Shown here piece after piece: positions 11,632-20,829 of a DNA stretch of 64,000 nt. A model generated the notes under the pieces. It made no database searches. It was not told the DNA's origin and was given only the letters and a program-made list of their open reading frames with translations. This stretch comes from an uncultured Fidelibacterota bacterium. GTDB lineage: Bacteria > Fidelibacterota > Marinisomatia > Marinisomatales > Marinisomataceae. Location of the stretch: the NCBI GenBank assembly GCA_902578385.1, contig CACHCR010000002.1, positions 79,997 through 143,996 of the forward strand, in the 5' to 3' direction. How positions within the stretch are numbered: position 1 is the first letter of the stretch; each line of letters begins with the position of its first letter. Both the position numbers and the translations under genes were made by a program.

Positions 11632-14600
11632 ATGCGCATTGTACTAATTATACTATTATTTATTAATCAATTATTCTCTCAGAGTTTTGGACAAAATAAA
11701 GTTCAATATGATTCTTTTGATTGGGATTATATTGTTAGTCCTAATACAAATGTATACTATTACGGAGATAACTATGATCTTGCTATCTTTACGTCAAAAG
11801 TAGCTGAAAAATCTATAGAGCAAATTGGTAAACACTTAAGATGGAGAAGTAGTACACCAATAAAGATAATAGTTTATACCTCTCATAATGATTTCCAACA
11901 AACTAATGTTGTAAATGTATATATGTCTGAAGGTATTGGTGGTGTAACTGAATTGTACAAGAATAGAATTGTTATTCCTTTTGAAGGATCATATGAGCAA
12001 TTTGAACACGTAATACATCACGAATTAGTTCACGCTGCTATTAACCAATTAGTTTATGGTGGAAATGCTCAAGGTTTGATTAGTGGAAGAATTAGAGTCC
12101 AAGTTCCTTTATGGGCAAATGAAGGTTTAGCTGAATACCTTTCAGTTGATTGGGATACAAATTCAGATATGGTATTAAGAGACTTAGCTATTGAAGATAA
12201 TTTACCTTCAATTCCAGAGCTTAATTATTCAATATTAGCATATAAAGGCGGACAATCTGTTTGGCAATATATCACTCAAAAATATGGAAGAGAAAAAGTT
12301 GGAGAGATTTTTCAGGAAATGAAAAGAGCTCAGGATGATGAGCGTGGTTTTGAAAGTGCCCTAGGAGTAGATTATGAAAAATTAACTGAAGATTGGCAGG
12401 ATTTTGTTAAAAGAGAGTACTGGCCTGACTTAGTTAATAGAGAGAATTTTGATGATTTTTCAACAAAAATTACCGATAGATCTCAATCAAGAAATTTTTA
12501 CAATGTTAGTCCAGCATTTTCACCTGATGGTAATACAATTGCATATTTTTCAGATCAAGATGGTTATATGGATTTAATCCTTTATGAAGTGGATTCTGAA
12601 AAACAAAAACGAAGGCTAATTAGAGGTAATACCACCCCAGATTTTGAGGAGTTAAAATGGTTACAGCCAGGAATTTCATGGTCACCTGATGGAGAATCCA
12701 TTTCTTTTGCTTCTAAAAGTGGAGAACAAGATTCAATTATCATTGTAGATGTTAAATCTGGAAAATATAAAAAAATTCCAATTGATTTGGATGGTGTATT
12801 TACCACCTCATGGCATCCATCAAAAGAAATCATAGCCTTTATGGGTCATAAAGATGATTCAAGTGATATTTATGTTATTGATCTTAACTCAAAAGAAGTT
12901 ACTAATGTAACCAATGATATTTTTTCTGAATCATCACCAAGCTGGTCTTCAAATGGAGAAGTAATATATTTTACCTCAGACAGAGGGAATAGTTTGCAAG
13001 CTGAAAATATGTTTGAAATTGACTTTTCTCAAACTGATATTTTTCAGTATAGTTTTTTAACAAATAAAATTACCCAATTAACAGATACTGAATTTAATGA
13101 AAACTATCCAGTTGCAAGTTTAGATGGCAATTTATTTTATACTTCGGACTACAATGGTATTACAAATATTTTTAAACATAATCTCTCTAATAATGAATCC
13201 TATCCAATTACAAATGTTATTACAGGTGTTCAACAAATTGACTTAGATGGTAGTAATAATTTAGTTTTTTCAGGATTTAAAGAAAGAGGGTGGGATTTAT
13301 ATTTAATGAATAATTTGGATATGGCTTCTGAAAAAGAAATTAAGCCCACAAAGTTTTTTGATAGCAAAGGAGAAAATAATGATTTTGAAGATTTGAGATC
13401 ATTTACTTCAACTAAAAAAACCACAATTCAGGAAGATTATTCTAAATATATTTTTGCAAGAAATTATCAATATAGAAACAGTAAAAAAGAAGTTAATGAA
13501 GAAGTTGAAGTTGATTCTTTACGATTTCAAGATGATTATATAGCGAGAAAATATCAAACTGATTTCTCTGTTGATTATATAGCTACATCTGCAACAATTG
13601 ATAATCTTTTTGGAACCAGAGGTGTCGCAAATTTATCATGGAGCGATGTCATGGGCGATCATCGTATAAATATAGGAACTAACCTCGTTTTAGATTTAAA
13701 TAATAGCGATCTAGTTGTTCAATATGCGTATTTAAAAAATCGGACTAATTATTATACTACGCTTTTTCAGCAAGCAAACACTTTTGGTTTAGGCTATAAT
13801 TTGACATATGATTTTATTGGACAATTAAGAGACTATGGAATAGGATTTTTTGGTCAATATCCTTTTTCTAAATTTACTAGACTTGATTTTGGAGCCACAA
13901 TTAGAAATGTTGATTATGAAATTAAGCAATTTGATATTTTTACTTATCAAACCACTACTAATTATAAAGAAAATTTAAAAGCAGTTGTCCCAATGACAAG
14001 TTTTGTTTTTGATAATTCTACAAATGGCTACACTGGACCTGTTGATGGATTCAAGCAGTATTTAACATTTCAATTTAGTCCAGACATAGGCACTAATTCT
14101 ATCCCATTTCAAACTCTAAAGTTTGATATGAGAAAGTATTATAAAATTAGTAGAAATTATAGCTTAGCAGCTAGATTGATGTTGGGTAAAAGTGTTGGAG
14201 ACAAGCCTCAAAAATTCTTTTTGGGTGGAAATTCGCAAATGATGATTTTCTCAGATACGCAAACCGAAGGTAGAGATGATTCAGGATTCTATGCGCAAAG
14301 GGTTTTGGATTATGATAATACAAGTATTCTAGAAGATGTATACTTTAGTGAATATGTTTTTCCGTTAAGAGGTGCTAGATATAGAGAAAGAGTTGGCGAG
14401 AATGTAGCAGTAGCTAATTTTGAATTTAGATTCCCATTTGTTAACTATGTTGATGTTAGTTTTCCCGCAAGAATAAGATTTGGTAATATTTTTGGTCATT
14501 TATTTGTAGATGTTGGTGCTGCATGGGATTCTTCTGATGAGTTTGATAATAGTGAATTAGTTAGAAATAAATATGGACTTACAGATCCTAAGGCGTCTCC

Positions 14601-14739
14601 AATTTTAACTACTTTCGGTATTGGAACAAAAATTTTCACTCCTTTTGCTTTAATTAGAATTGATACTGCATGGGACAAATACCCCAGTGGAGGATATTCT
14701 AAACCACAATATATTGTATCCTTTGGATATGATTGGTAA
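11632..14739 (+). CDS. Secreted gluzincin-type metalloprotease fused to beta-propeller and outer-membrane barrel
   Basis: Large envelope protein of three parts. A signal peptide (MRIVLIILLFINQLFS) is followed by a peptidase MA-like domain with HELVH (His130-His134) and the downstream ligand Glu164 in WANEGLAEYLS. Residues about 280-560 hold TolB/WD40-like repeats (patterns such as SPAFSPDGNTIAYFSD). From about 650 to the end the sequence is strand-rich with alternating aromatics and resembles a BamA-like surface-antigen barrel ending in SFGYDW. I start at ATG 11632 because it begins the signal peptide; a TTG at 11596 would add 12 polar residues. Substrate unknown; the zinc motif suggests activity. 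Confidence 0.75.
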   Translation: MRIVLIILLFINQLFSQSFGQNKVQYDSFDWDYIVSPNTNVYYYGDNYDLAIFTSKVAEKSIEQIGKHLRWRSSTPIKIIVYTSHNDFQQTNVVNVYMSEGIGGVTELYKNRIVIPFEGSYEQFEHVIHHELVHAAINQLVYGGNAQGLISGRIRVQVPLWANEGLAEYLSVDWDTNSDMVLRDLAIEDNLPSIPELNYSILAYKGGQSVWQYITQKYGREKVGEIFQEMKRAQDDERGFESALGVDYEKLTEDWQDFVKREYWPDLVNRENFDDFSTKITDRSQSRNFYNVSPAFSPDGNTIAYFSDQDGYMDLILYEVDSEKQKRRLIRGNTTPDFEELKWLQPGISWSPDGESISFASKSGEQDSIIIVDVKSGKYKKIPIDLDGVFTTSWHPSKEIIAFMGHKDDSSDIYVIDLNSKEVTNVTNDIFSESSPSWSSNGEVIYFTSDRGNSLQAENMFEIDFSQTDIFQYSFLTNKITQLTDTEFNENYPVASLDGNLFYTSDYNGITNIFKHNLSNNESYPITNVITGVQQIDLDGSNNLVFSGFKERGWDLYLMNNLDMASEKEIKPTKFFDSKGENNDFEDLRSFTSTKKTTIQEDYSKYIFARNYQYRNSKKEVNEEVEVDSLRFQDDYIARKYQTDFSVDYIATSATIDNLFGTRGVANLSWSDVMGDHRINIGTNLVLDLNNSDLVVQYAYLKNRTNYYTTLFQQANTFGLGYNLTYDFIGQLRDYGIGFFGQYPFSKFTRLDFGATIRNVDYEIKQFDIFTYQTTTNYKENLKAVVPMTSFVFDNSTNGYTGPVDGFKQYLTFQFSPDIGTNSIPFQTLKFDMRKYYKISRNYSLAARLMLGKSVGDKPQKFFLGGNSQMMIFSDTQTEGRDDSGFYAQRVLDYDNTSILEDVYFSEYVFPLRGARYRERVGENVAVANFEFRFPFVNYVDVSFPARIRFGNIFGHLFVDVGAAWDSSDEFDNSELVRNKYGLTDPKASPILTTFGIGTKIFTPFALIRIDTAWDKYPSGGYSKPQYIVSFGYDW

Positions 14740-14745
14740 AATGCT

Positions 14746-15867
14746 TTGAAATTTTCTGTTTTATCTGAAGATAATCACTCTTTAGCAAGGACTGGTTTAA
14801 TTGAAACTGAACATTCAAAAATTGAAACTCCTGTATTTATGCCAGTTGGTACCCATGGAGTAGTAAAGACATTATCACCTGATGATTTAAATAATTTGAA
14901 TGTGAATATAATGCTTTCAAATACATATCACCTTTATTTAAGACCTGGTACAGACATTATTCATAAAAATAATGGTCTTCATAAATTTTTAAATTGGAAT
15001 AAAAGTATTTTAACAGATAGCGGTGGATATCAAGTATTTTCATTGAGCAATATGAATGAAATTGCTAATGATGGAGTAAAGTTTAGATCTCACTTAGATG
15101 GAAGTGAACATTTATTCACTCCTGAAAAATCAATGGAAGTTCAAAGACAATTAGGTTCTGATATTATTATGGCATTTGATTATTGTCCGCCAGCTGATTG
15201 TTCATCTAAGGAGTTAAAGAGGGCATCTTTTTTGACTGAAAAATGGACAAGAATAGCTTATGAGTATTTATCTGATAAAAAAGGTATTTATGGACATGAA
15301 CAAACACTTTTTCCAATTATTCAAGGAGGTATTAATCCAGACGAAAGAATAAAATGTCTTGAACAAATGCTTCCATTTGCTGAGTGCGGCATCGCCATTG
15401 GAGGTCTTTCTGTTGGAGAAAAAAAAGAGCCAATGTTGGACATTGTTGAATTACTTGGAGGTAAAATGCCTAAAGATCAACCGAGATACTTAATGGGTGT
15501 TGGTAAGCCAACAGATTTAGTTAAGTCAATTTTACGTGGTGTGGATATGTTTGATTGTGTTTTACCTGCTAGAAATGCTAGGAACGGACAAATCTTTACA
15601 CATGAAGGTGTTATTAATATTATGAATAGTAATTATAAAAATGATACTTCACCTATTGATAAATATAGTTCAATAGAATTTGCTCAGATTTTTTCAAAAT
15701 CTTACTTAAGACATCTTTTTAAAGTTAATGAAATGTTTGGGCTAAGAATTGCAACCTTAACAAACATAGCATATTACTTAGATTTAATTGATGAAATAAA
15801 AAATGAAATTAATAATAATACTTTTGTAAAATGGTCTGAAAAGTATTTAAAAAAATATGATAAATAA
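14746..15867 (+). CDS. tgt: Queuine/preQ1 tRNA-ribosyltransferase, lacking zinc ligands
   Basis: Exchanges guanine 34 for preQ1 in tRNAs with GUN anticodons. Seen: general-base Asp91 in DSGGYQVFSL, GGLSVGE, the nucleophile region with Asp270 in FDCVLPARNARNGQ, and the C-terminal YLRHLFKVNEMFGLRI block. Odd: the CxCxxC zinc motif expected just before SKSYLRHLF is replaced by KYSSIEFAQ (306-314), and the zinc His expected before N340 is Thr339. TTG start at 14746; the nearby ATG at 14741 runs into a stop. 373 residues, normal. The fold and catalytic residues are intact. Confidence 0.93.
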   Translation: MKFSVLSEDNHSLARTGLIETEHSKIETPVFMPVGTHGVVKTLSPDDLNNLNVNIMLSNTYHLYLRPGTDIIHKNNGLHKFLNWNKSILTDSGGYQVFSLSNMNEIANDGVKFRSHLDGSEHLFTPEKSMEVQRQLGSDIIMAFDYCPPADCSSKELKRASFLTEKWTRIAYEYLSDKKGIYGHEQTLFPIIQGGINPDERIKCLEQMLPFAECGIAIGGLSVGEKKEPMLDIVELLGGKMPKDQPRYLMGVGKPTDLVKSILRGVDMFDCVLPARNARNGQIFTHEGVINIMNSNYKNDTSPIDKYSSIEFAQIFSKSYLRHLFKVNEMFGLRIATLTNIAYYLDLIDEIKNEINNNTFVKWSEKYLKKYDK

Positions 15868-15870
15868 ATT

Positions 15871-16326
15871 ATGCTCAAAGTAGGTCAAAAAGCTCCAGAT
15901 TTTTCATTGCCTAATCAAGATGATATTAATATATCATTAAAAAATTATAAGGGAAGAAAAATTTTGATATGGTTTTTCACAAAAGCTAGTACAGGGGGCT
16001 GTACTAAGGAGGGGATTGGTTTTAATGATGAGATACTTAATTTTAAAAAAGAAAATATTTCTATTATTGGAATAAGCAAAGATTCAATCAAAGCTCAAAA
16101 GAATTTTTGCTTAAAAAATGATTTTAAATTTGATATTTTGTCTGATACAGAATTGACTGTGCTCAAGTCTTATAAAGCCTGGGGATTGAAAAAAATGTAT
16201 GGAAGAGAATATGAAGGTATTCTGAGAATATCTTATTTAATTGATGAAAATGGCAATATTGAACAAGCTTATAGCAAAGTAAAAACACTAACACATGCAA
16301 CCGATGTTCTTGAATCTCTCAAATAA
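15871..16326 (+). CDS. Thioredoxin-dependent peroxiredoxin, Bcp/PrxQ-like
   Basis: Reduces hydroperoxides in the cytoplasm. Thioredoxin fold with KAPDFSLPNQ near the start and the peroxidatic Cys44 in STGGCTKEG. In classical BCP/PrxQ a resolving Cys lies five residues later; here that place is Gly49, and the only other Cys is Cys80 (KNFCLKN). It may therefore use Cys80 or work as a 1-Cys enzyme. 151 residues, normal. Follows tgt by 3 bases and overlaps the next lipoprotein gene. Confidence 0.85.
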   Translation: MLKVGQKAPDFSLPNQDDINISLKNYKGRKILIWFFTKASTGGCTKEGIGFNDEILNFKKENISIIGISKDSIKAQKNFCLKNDFKFDILSDTELTVLKSYKAWGLKKMYGREYEGILRISYLIDENGNIEQAYSKVKTLTHATDVLESLK

Positions 16327-17347
16327 TAAAAATCTATTTATATTTTCATTAATATTATTTTCATGTGCATCTGTTAAAGCTCCTCAAGGTGGTCCTTTGG
16401 ATTTAATTCCACCAATATTAGAATCAACTACTCCAAGTGTTTTAACAGGATTACAAAAAAATCAGAAAATTATTCTTTCATTTAATGAGTTTATAAAAGA
16501 AGAATCATTAAAAAATGCTATAGAAATTTTTCCAAGTGTTGATGAAAAAATTGATTATGAATATCAAGGTAAAAATATTGTGATTACTCTTCCTTCAAGT
16601 TTAGATAAAAATAAAACATACGTATTGTCATTAAACTCTAATTTTTCAGACGAACAAAATGTTAGATTAAAAAATAATATTATTATTCCTTTAAGCTTGT
16701 CTAATTCAATAGATAGCGGAAAAATAAGCGGAAAAATATTTGGATCATTCAAACAGCCTTCGATATTATTATGGAAAGATAAAATTGATAAAGATGTAAT
16801 GATAAATCAAAAACCTGACTATATATTATCTTCATCAAATAGTTTTAATTTTGACTATTTGCCGGAAGGAGCCTATTCAGTATTAGCTGTTGATTTATAT
16901 AATAGAAGGTTGCCGCTTAATGAAAATAAAATATCATTCTATAATCAAAAATTTATTGAAGTTGGAAATAATAGCTTAAACATTAATTTCTATTTTAATA
17001 ATATTTCAGTTTCAGATTCTTTAAATATTGAAAAAGATAGCATTGAAAAGACTGCAAGTTTATTTGGAAATTTAAAAGGAAATTTTATTTTACCGATCAT
17101 TATAGAACTAAATGGCAAGGAAGATAGTTTTGAATCTGAGTTATCTATGAATGGTTCTTTTAGAATTGATGATGTTGAAAGTGGAAAATATCAATTGCTA
17201 GGTTATTTTGATAGAAATAATAATAAAATGCTTGATACTGGTGCTTTTGATAATGAAAATTTATCAGAGAAATTTTTTGTATATCCTGATTCATTATCAT
17301 TAAGGTCAAATTGGGAGTTAGAAATTCAAGATTGGGAAATTGAATAA
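16304..17347 (+). CDS. Lipoprotein with bacterial Ig-like domain
   Basis: Predicted outer-membrane or periplasmic lipoprotein. Hydrophobic N-terminus ending in the lipobox LFSC, then an Ig-like (Big_5) domain recognisable from PPILESTTPSVLTGLQKN and LSFNEFIKEESLKNAIEIFPS, then a second beta-rich part and a C-terminal YQLLGYFDRNNNKMLDTGAF segment that looks like a prealbumin-like or calcium-binding repeat. Function unknown. Start is uncertain: ATG 16304 is preferred, ATG 16295 and TTG 16310 are possible; all overlap the peroxiredoxin gene. Its stop overlaps the next start by one base. Confidence 0.75.
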   Translation: MFLNLSNNKNLFIFSLILFSCASVKAPQGGPLDLIPPILESTTPSVLTGLQKNQKIILSFNEFIKEESLKNAIEIFPSVDEKIDYEYQGKNIVITLPSSLDKNKTYVLSLNSNFSDEQNVRLKNNIIIPLSLSNSIDSGKISGKIFGSFKQPSILLWKDKIDKDVMINQKPDYILSSSNSFNFDYLPEGAYSVLAVDLYNRRLPLNENKISFYNQKFIEVGNNSLNINFYFNNISVSDSLNIEKDSIEKTASLFGNLKGNFILPIIIELNGKEDSFESELSMNGSFRIDDVESGKYQLLGYFDRNNNKMLDTGAFDNENLSEKFFVYPDSLSLRSNWELEIQDWEIE

Positions 17348-17757
17348 TGAAAAAAGAAGTAATTGTAGCAGTAAGTGGGTATTTTGATCCAATTCATGTT
17401 GGTCACCTTGAGTATTTAAAATTAGCAAAAAATCTTGGAAACAAATTAATTGTTATTATTAATAATAATCTTCAAGCTGAGCTAAAAAAAGGTGAATTTT
17501 TTATGCATGAAAAAGATAGAATGGAAATTGTTGCTGCACTTCGGTTTGTAGATGAGGTATTTTTAAGTGTTGATACTGATGGTAGTGTTTGTAAGAGCTT
17601 AGAGATTATTAAACCTGATATTTTTGCTAATGGAGGGGATAGATCTTTAGATGAAATTCCAGAAACCGCAGTAATGAAAAAATATAATATTAAAATGGTT
17701 GATGGATTGGGAAGTAAAATAAGAAGTAGTAGTGACCTTACTGGAATCGGAAAATGA
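17347..17757 (+). CDS. Adenylyl/cytidylyltransferase family protein (RfaE C-domain/TagD-like)
   Basis: Single-domain nucleotidyltransferase that joins a sugar- or polyol-phosphate to a nucleotide. Seen: the HxGH nucleotide-binding motif in GYFDPIHVGHLEYLK, then FMHEKDRMEIVAALRFVDEV, KPDIFANGGDRS and the C-terminal KIRSSS. 136 residues fits the stand-alone form. The substrate may be heptose 1-phosphate or glycerol 3-phosphate; the sequence does not decide. ATGA overlap with the next gene. Confidence 0.85.
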   Translation: MKKEVIVAVSGYFDPIHVGHLEYLKLAKNLGNKLIVIINNNLQAELKKGEFFMHEKDRMEIVAALRFVDEVFLSVDTDGSVCKSLEIIKPDIFANGGDRSLDEIPETAVMKKYNIKMVDGLGSKIRSSSDLTGIGK

Positions 17758-18038
17758 AAAGAAAACCAAGTAAAAAGAAACTTCAATTATTAGAAGATTT
17801 TTTAGAGTTAGGTGAAAAGTGTAATATTAAAATTATTCATGACAAGGGTGATTTTAACGGAGATAACTGTTTACTTTTTTCAAATGATACAATAGTAATT
17901 AATAAGCATAAACCACTTGAGCAAAGATTATATGTTTTAGCAAAGTGTTTTAGTCAAATTAACCTTGAGAATGTTTATATTAAGCCATTATTAAGAGATT
18001 TAATAAATCAAGCAAAAACAGATAAAGTATATGACTGA
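17754..18038 (+). CDS. Small conserved-looking protein of unknown function (94 residues)
   Basis: I do not recognise a named family. Lys-rich start (MKRKPSKKKLQLLEDFLELG), a core with NCLLFSNDTIVINKHKPLEQRLYVLAK and a helical C-terminus; no signal or membrane segment. The strand plus KPLEQRLYVLAKCF helix pattern looks like a small folded cytoplasmic protein. Overlaps the nucleotidyltransferase by 4 bases and the HIT gene by 8, so it is co-translated with them and may act with nucleotide metabolism (inference from position only). Confidence 0.7.
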   Translation: MKRKPSKKKLQLLEDFLELGEKCNIKIIHDKGDFNGDNCLLFSNDTIVINKHKPLEQRLYVLAKCFSQINLENVYIKPLLRDLINQAKTDKVYD

Positions 18039-18528
18039 TCAAAAACATTTATGGGCTCCATGGAAAATGGATTACCTGAAAAATAAAAAACAGGATTCTC
18101 AAAAGATTTTTTCTGATTTTGCTAATGAAGAAAATGACAAAAAGAACCTTATTTTGCATCGTGCAAAATATTGTTACGTAATTATGAATTATTACCCATA
18201 TAACAATGGACATTTAATGGTTATTCCATTTAATGAAGTTGATAAATTTGAAGATTTAGAAGATAATGTTTTATCTGAGGTAATTACATTGTCAAAAAAA
18301 GTAATGAAAATTTTAAGAACTAACTTTAATTGTGATGGATTTAATTTCGGGGCAAATATAGGTGAAGGTTCTGGCGCTTCAATAGAATCTCATCTACATT
18401 TTCATATAGTCCCGAGATGGAAATCAGATACATCTTTTATGCCAGTTATTGGAAATACAAAAGTTATGCCACAAACCTTAGAAGATACTTTTGAACAACT
18501 ATTAAAATTATTTAAGGAAGAATTGTAA
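18031..18528 (+). CDS. HIT family nucleotide hydrolase/transferase
   Basis: Histidine-triad protein acting on dinucleoside polyphosphates or nucleotide conjugates. The triad HLHFHIVPRW sits at about residues 128-137 with the N-terminal LWAPWKMDYL segment typical of the Ap4A-type branch of HIT enzymes. The NNGHLMVIP motif is also present. 165 residues, normal for this branch. Overlaps neighbours on both sides. Exact substrate is not decided by the sequence. Confidence 0.9.
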   Translation: MTDQKHLWAPWKMDYLKNKKQDSQKIFSDFANEENDKKNLILHRAKYCYVIMNYYPYNNGHLMVIPFNEVDKFEDLEDNVLSEVITLSKKVMKILRTNFNCDGFNFGANIGEGSGASIESHLHFHIVPRWKSDTSFMPVIGNTKVMPQTLEDTFEQLLKLFKEEL

Positions 18529-18812
18529 TGGATTTATTTTCACATTCATGGCTTCCATTCATATATCAGTATGGATTCGGTATACTTATTTTTGGTGGAG
18601 GTCTTTTTGCTATATTTAAAGCATATGGCGGAAAAGAATTTTGGAATCAATATAAAATATGGATTCAAATTTTGATATGGGGATTCATTTATGTTACATC
18701 AATTCATTTACTGATGACTATCTCAGCGCTAAATGATTATCCTCAACTTTATATAGTTATTTTATCCTTATACATATTTAATGTGTTTTTATTAACTAAG
18801 AAGATCACATGA
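18528..18812 (+). CDS. Small membrane protein preceding the sodium:solute symporter
   Basis: Three predicted membrane segments (about residues 12-32, 43-63 and 70-90) in a 94-residue protein with short loops; no recognised family. Its stop overlaps the start of the symporter gene by 4 bases (ATGA), so the two are made together and it may be an accessory subunit, as with small membrane partners of other SSS carriers. That role is inference from size, topology and coupling. Confidence 0.7.
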   Translation: MDLFSHSWLPFIYQYGFGILIFGGGLFAIFKAYGGKEFWNQYKIWIQILIWGFIYVTSIHLLMTISALNDYPQLYIVILSLYIFNVFLLTKKIT

Positions 18813-20677
18813 ACACGATACCTACATCAGAATTATTTTGGGTGATTTTAACTGCTTATGTTTTCTTTGTCTTAGGTGCTGGATTATTCTTTGCTCGAAA
18901 CAATCAATCAACGGAAGATTTTTTCTTTGGTGGTAGAAGATTTTCCTGGTGGTTAATTGGAATGTCGATGTTAGCAACCGGAGTTGGTTCTCACAGTTTT
19001 GCTAAATATGCATCCAAAGGCTTTGAGTATGGATTTTCATCTACAATGACCTATATGAATGATTGGTTTTTTATGCCATTGTTATTATTTGGTTGGATTC
19101 CAATTATTTACTACATGCAAGTCAACTCTATTCCTGAATATTTTGAAAGAAGATTTAATTCCACTGTTAGAAATTTATCTACTATTACGATGCTTTTATA
19201 TCTTATCGGATATATCGGTATTGGGTTATTAGCTCTCGGGTCTTTATTACAACCAATATTGGGATGGGAAATCAATACGATTATTATTGTGGTTGCTATT
19301 ATCTCTGGTACTTATGTATCTCTAGGTGGACAAACGGCTATCATCTTTACAGATTTTTTACAAGGAGTTATTCTATTATTTGCAGGGTTATTAATTTTTG
19401 GTTTAGGTCTTGCATATATAGGCGGATTTGATCTTTTCTGGAGCAATTTATCAACAACAAATAAATTACCATTAGCTGATTTTAATTCACCACCTGACTT
19501 TAATTTTGTTGGAATTTTCTGGCAAGATGGTGTAGTAGGTTCAGTGGGATTTGCATTTATGAATCAGGCTGTAATTATGAGATTCTTAGCCTCACGATCT
19601 GTTATTCATGCTAGAAGGGCAACCATGATGAACGTATTGGTTTTCTTGCCAATTGGAACAGTAGCTGTTTCAAATTCTGGTTGGCTTGCTAGGGCTATTG
19701 AGAATATATCCCCTGGATTAATTACAGATTTACTTCCCAATGGAAATGCAAATGGTGTATTTACAGTGGTTGCATCTTTAGTTGCAAATTCAGAAGCAAT
19801 CTTCGCATTTTTGGTTGCTGCGGTAGTAGCAGCATTAATGTCTAGTTTGGACTCTCAAATTAATGCATCAGCAGCTGTTGCTGTAAACGATGTATACACG
19901 CCACTGAGTAAGAATCCTTCTGAAAAAACACGCTTAAGAGTGTCAATGTTTACTTCTTTGCTTGTCACTTTTGTTGGGATTCAAGCAGCATTTTTATTTG
20001 CACAATATGGCACTATTTATGAAGCTCATGGAGCATTTCATAGTGTAGTAACTCCACCAATGGTTACGGTTATTTTCCTTGGCATTTGCTGGACACGTTA
20101 TTCATCAAAAGCAGCTGTGTTAACGTTTGTGCTAGGTGCAGCATTCATTTTTCTTGGGATCGAGTATCCTCAAACATTAGTTCAGCCTTTTTCTCATGGG
20201 ATAGAATATGTTGAAGCAAAACCATGGTCGTATATTAGAGCCTTATATAATGTTGTCGCATGTGTTTCAATAGGAATTATTGTAACCCTACTTACTACAA
20301 AACCAAATCAATCGCACTATGAACAAATTAAAGGATTAACTCTTTGGACTATTAAAGATGGCCCAACATTCTTTAAAGGTTCAGAGGTGAATGAAAATTC
20401 AGGAAGTAAAATCACCTTTGATGGCGATATGATTAAAGTTGTCGATGACACAGAAAATAAAATATATTTACCAGCAGATTTGATGAAAGATCTTGGTGCA
20501 AAAGAAGGAGATTTTGCATATATATCTGATACAAGATGGTACTTGGGTGGAATTAAGTCAACTCACGCCTACATTGGAAAAATGTCATCAGGTAATAAAA
20601 TCGAGATCTCTAAAAATGTACAGAACCATGGTCAATTCGATCCTTCAAAAAAATTATTTATTGAACTCGAATTATAA
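18809..20677 (+). CDS. Sodium:solute symporter (SSS family) with soluble C-terminal extension
   Basis: Secondary transporter of the SSS family. Seen: the N-terminal GGRRFSWWLIGMSMLATGVGSH block, the SIPEYFERRFN stretch typical of the family, about 13 membrane segments, and MSSLDSQINASAAVAVNDVY in the conserved sodium-site helix. After the last helix (about residue 500) come about 110 soluble residues; within them NKIYLPADLMKDLGAKEGD reads like an AbrB/SpoVT-type swapped-hairpin motif, which is tentative. Substrate unknown. Last gene of the run beginning at 11632; coupled to the small membrane protein upstream. Confidence 0.88.
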   Translation: MNTIPTSELFWVILTAYVFFVLGAGLFFARNNQSTEDFFFGGRRFSWWLIGMSMLATGVGSHSFAKYASKGFEYGFSSTMTYMNDWFFMPLLLFGWIPIIYYMQVNSIPEYFERRFNSTVRNLSTITMLLYLIGYIGIGLLALGSLLQPILGWEINTIIIVVAIISGTYVSLGGQTAIIFTDFLQGVILLFAGLLIFGLGLAYIGGFDLFWSNLSTTNKLPLADFNSPPDFNFVGIFWQDGVVGSVGFAFMNQAVIMRFLASRSVIHARRATMMNVLVFLPIGTVAVSNSGWLARAIENISPGLITDLLPNGNANGVFTVVASLVANSEAIFAFLVAAVVAALMSSLDSQINASAAVAVNDVYTPLSKNPSEKTRLRVSMFTSLLVTFVGIQAAFLFAQYGTIYEAHGAFHSVVTPPMVTVIFLGICWTRYSSKAAVLTFVLGAAFIFLGIEYPQTLVQPFSHGIEYVEAKPWSYIRALYNVVACVSIGIIVTLLTTKPNQSHYEQIKGLTLWTIKDGPTFFKGSEVNENSGSKITFDGDMIKVVDDTENKIYLPADLMKDLGAKEGDFAYISDTRWYLGGIKSTHAYIGKMSSGNKIEISKNVQNHGQFDPSKKLFIELEL

Positions 20678-20751
20678 TTTTTCTTTTTAATCTAAAATAA
20701 AAGTAATAATACTTGTTTTTTCGATAATAATATTAAAAATTTCTACCATCT

Positions 20752-20824
20752 TCCGGAGTAGCTCAGTTGGTAGAGCGAGTGACTGTTAATCACCAGGTCG
20801 GGGGTTCGAGTCCCTCCTCCGGAG
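20752..20824 (+). tRNA. tRNA-Asn (GTT)
   Basis: 73-base cloverleaf: acceptor TCCGGAG pairs with CTCCGGA, D-arm GCTCAGTTGGTAGAGC, anticodon loop with GTT, T-arm GGTTCGAGTCC, discriminator G. CCA is not encoded. The next gene starts only 5 bases after the discriminator base, and an open frame read through the tRNA from 20767 is not a real extension of that gene. Confidence 0.97.
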
Positions 20825-20829
20825 CATCT

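Noticed and set aside
20767..20829. Extended N-terminus of the response regulator reading through tRNA-Asn
   Set aside because: The added 21 residues are translated tRNA sequence; ATG 20830 begins a normal receiver domain.
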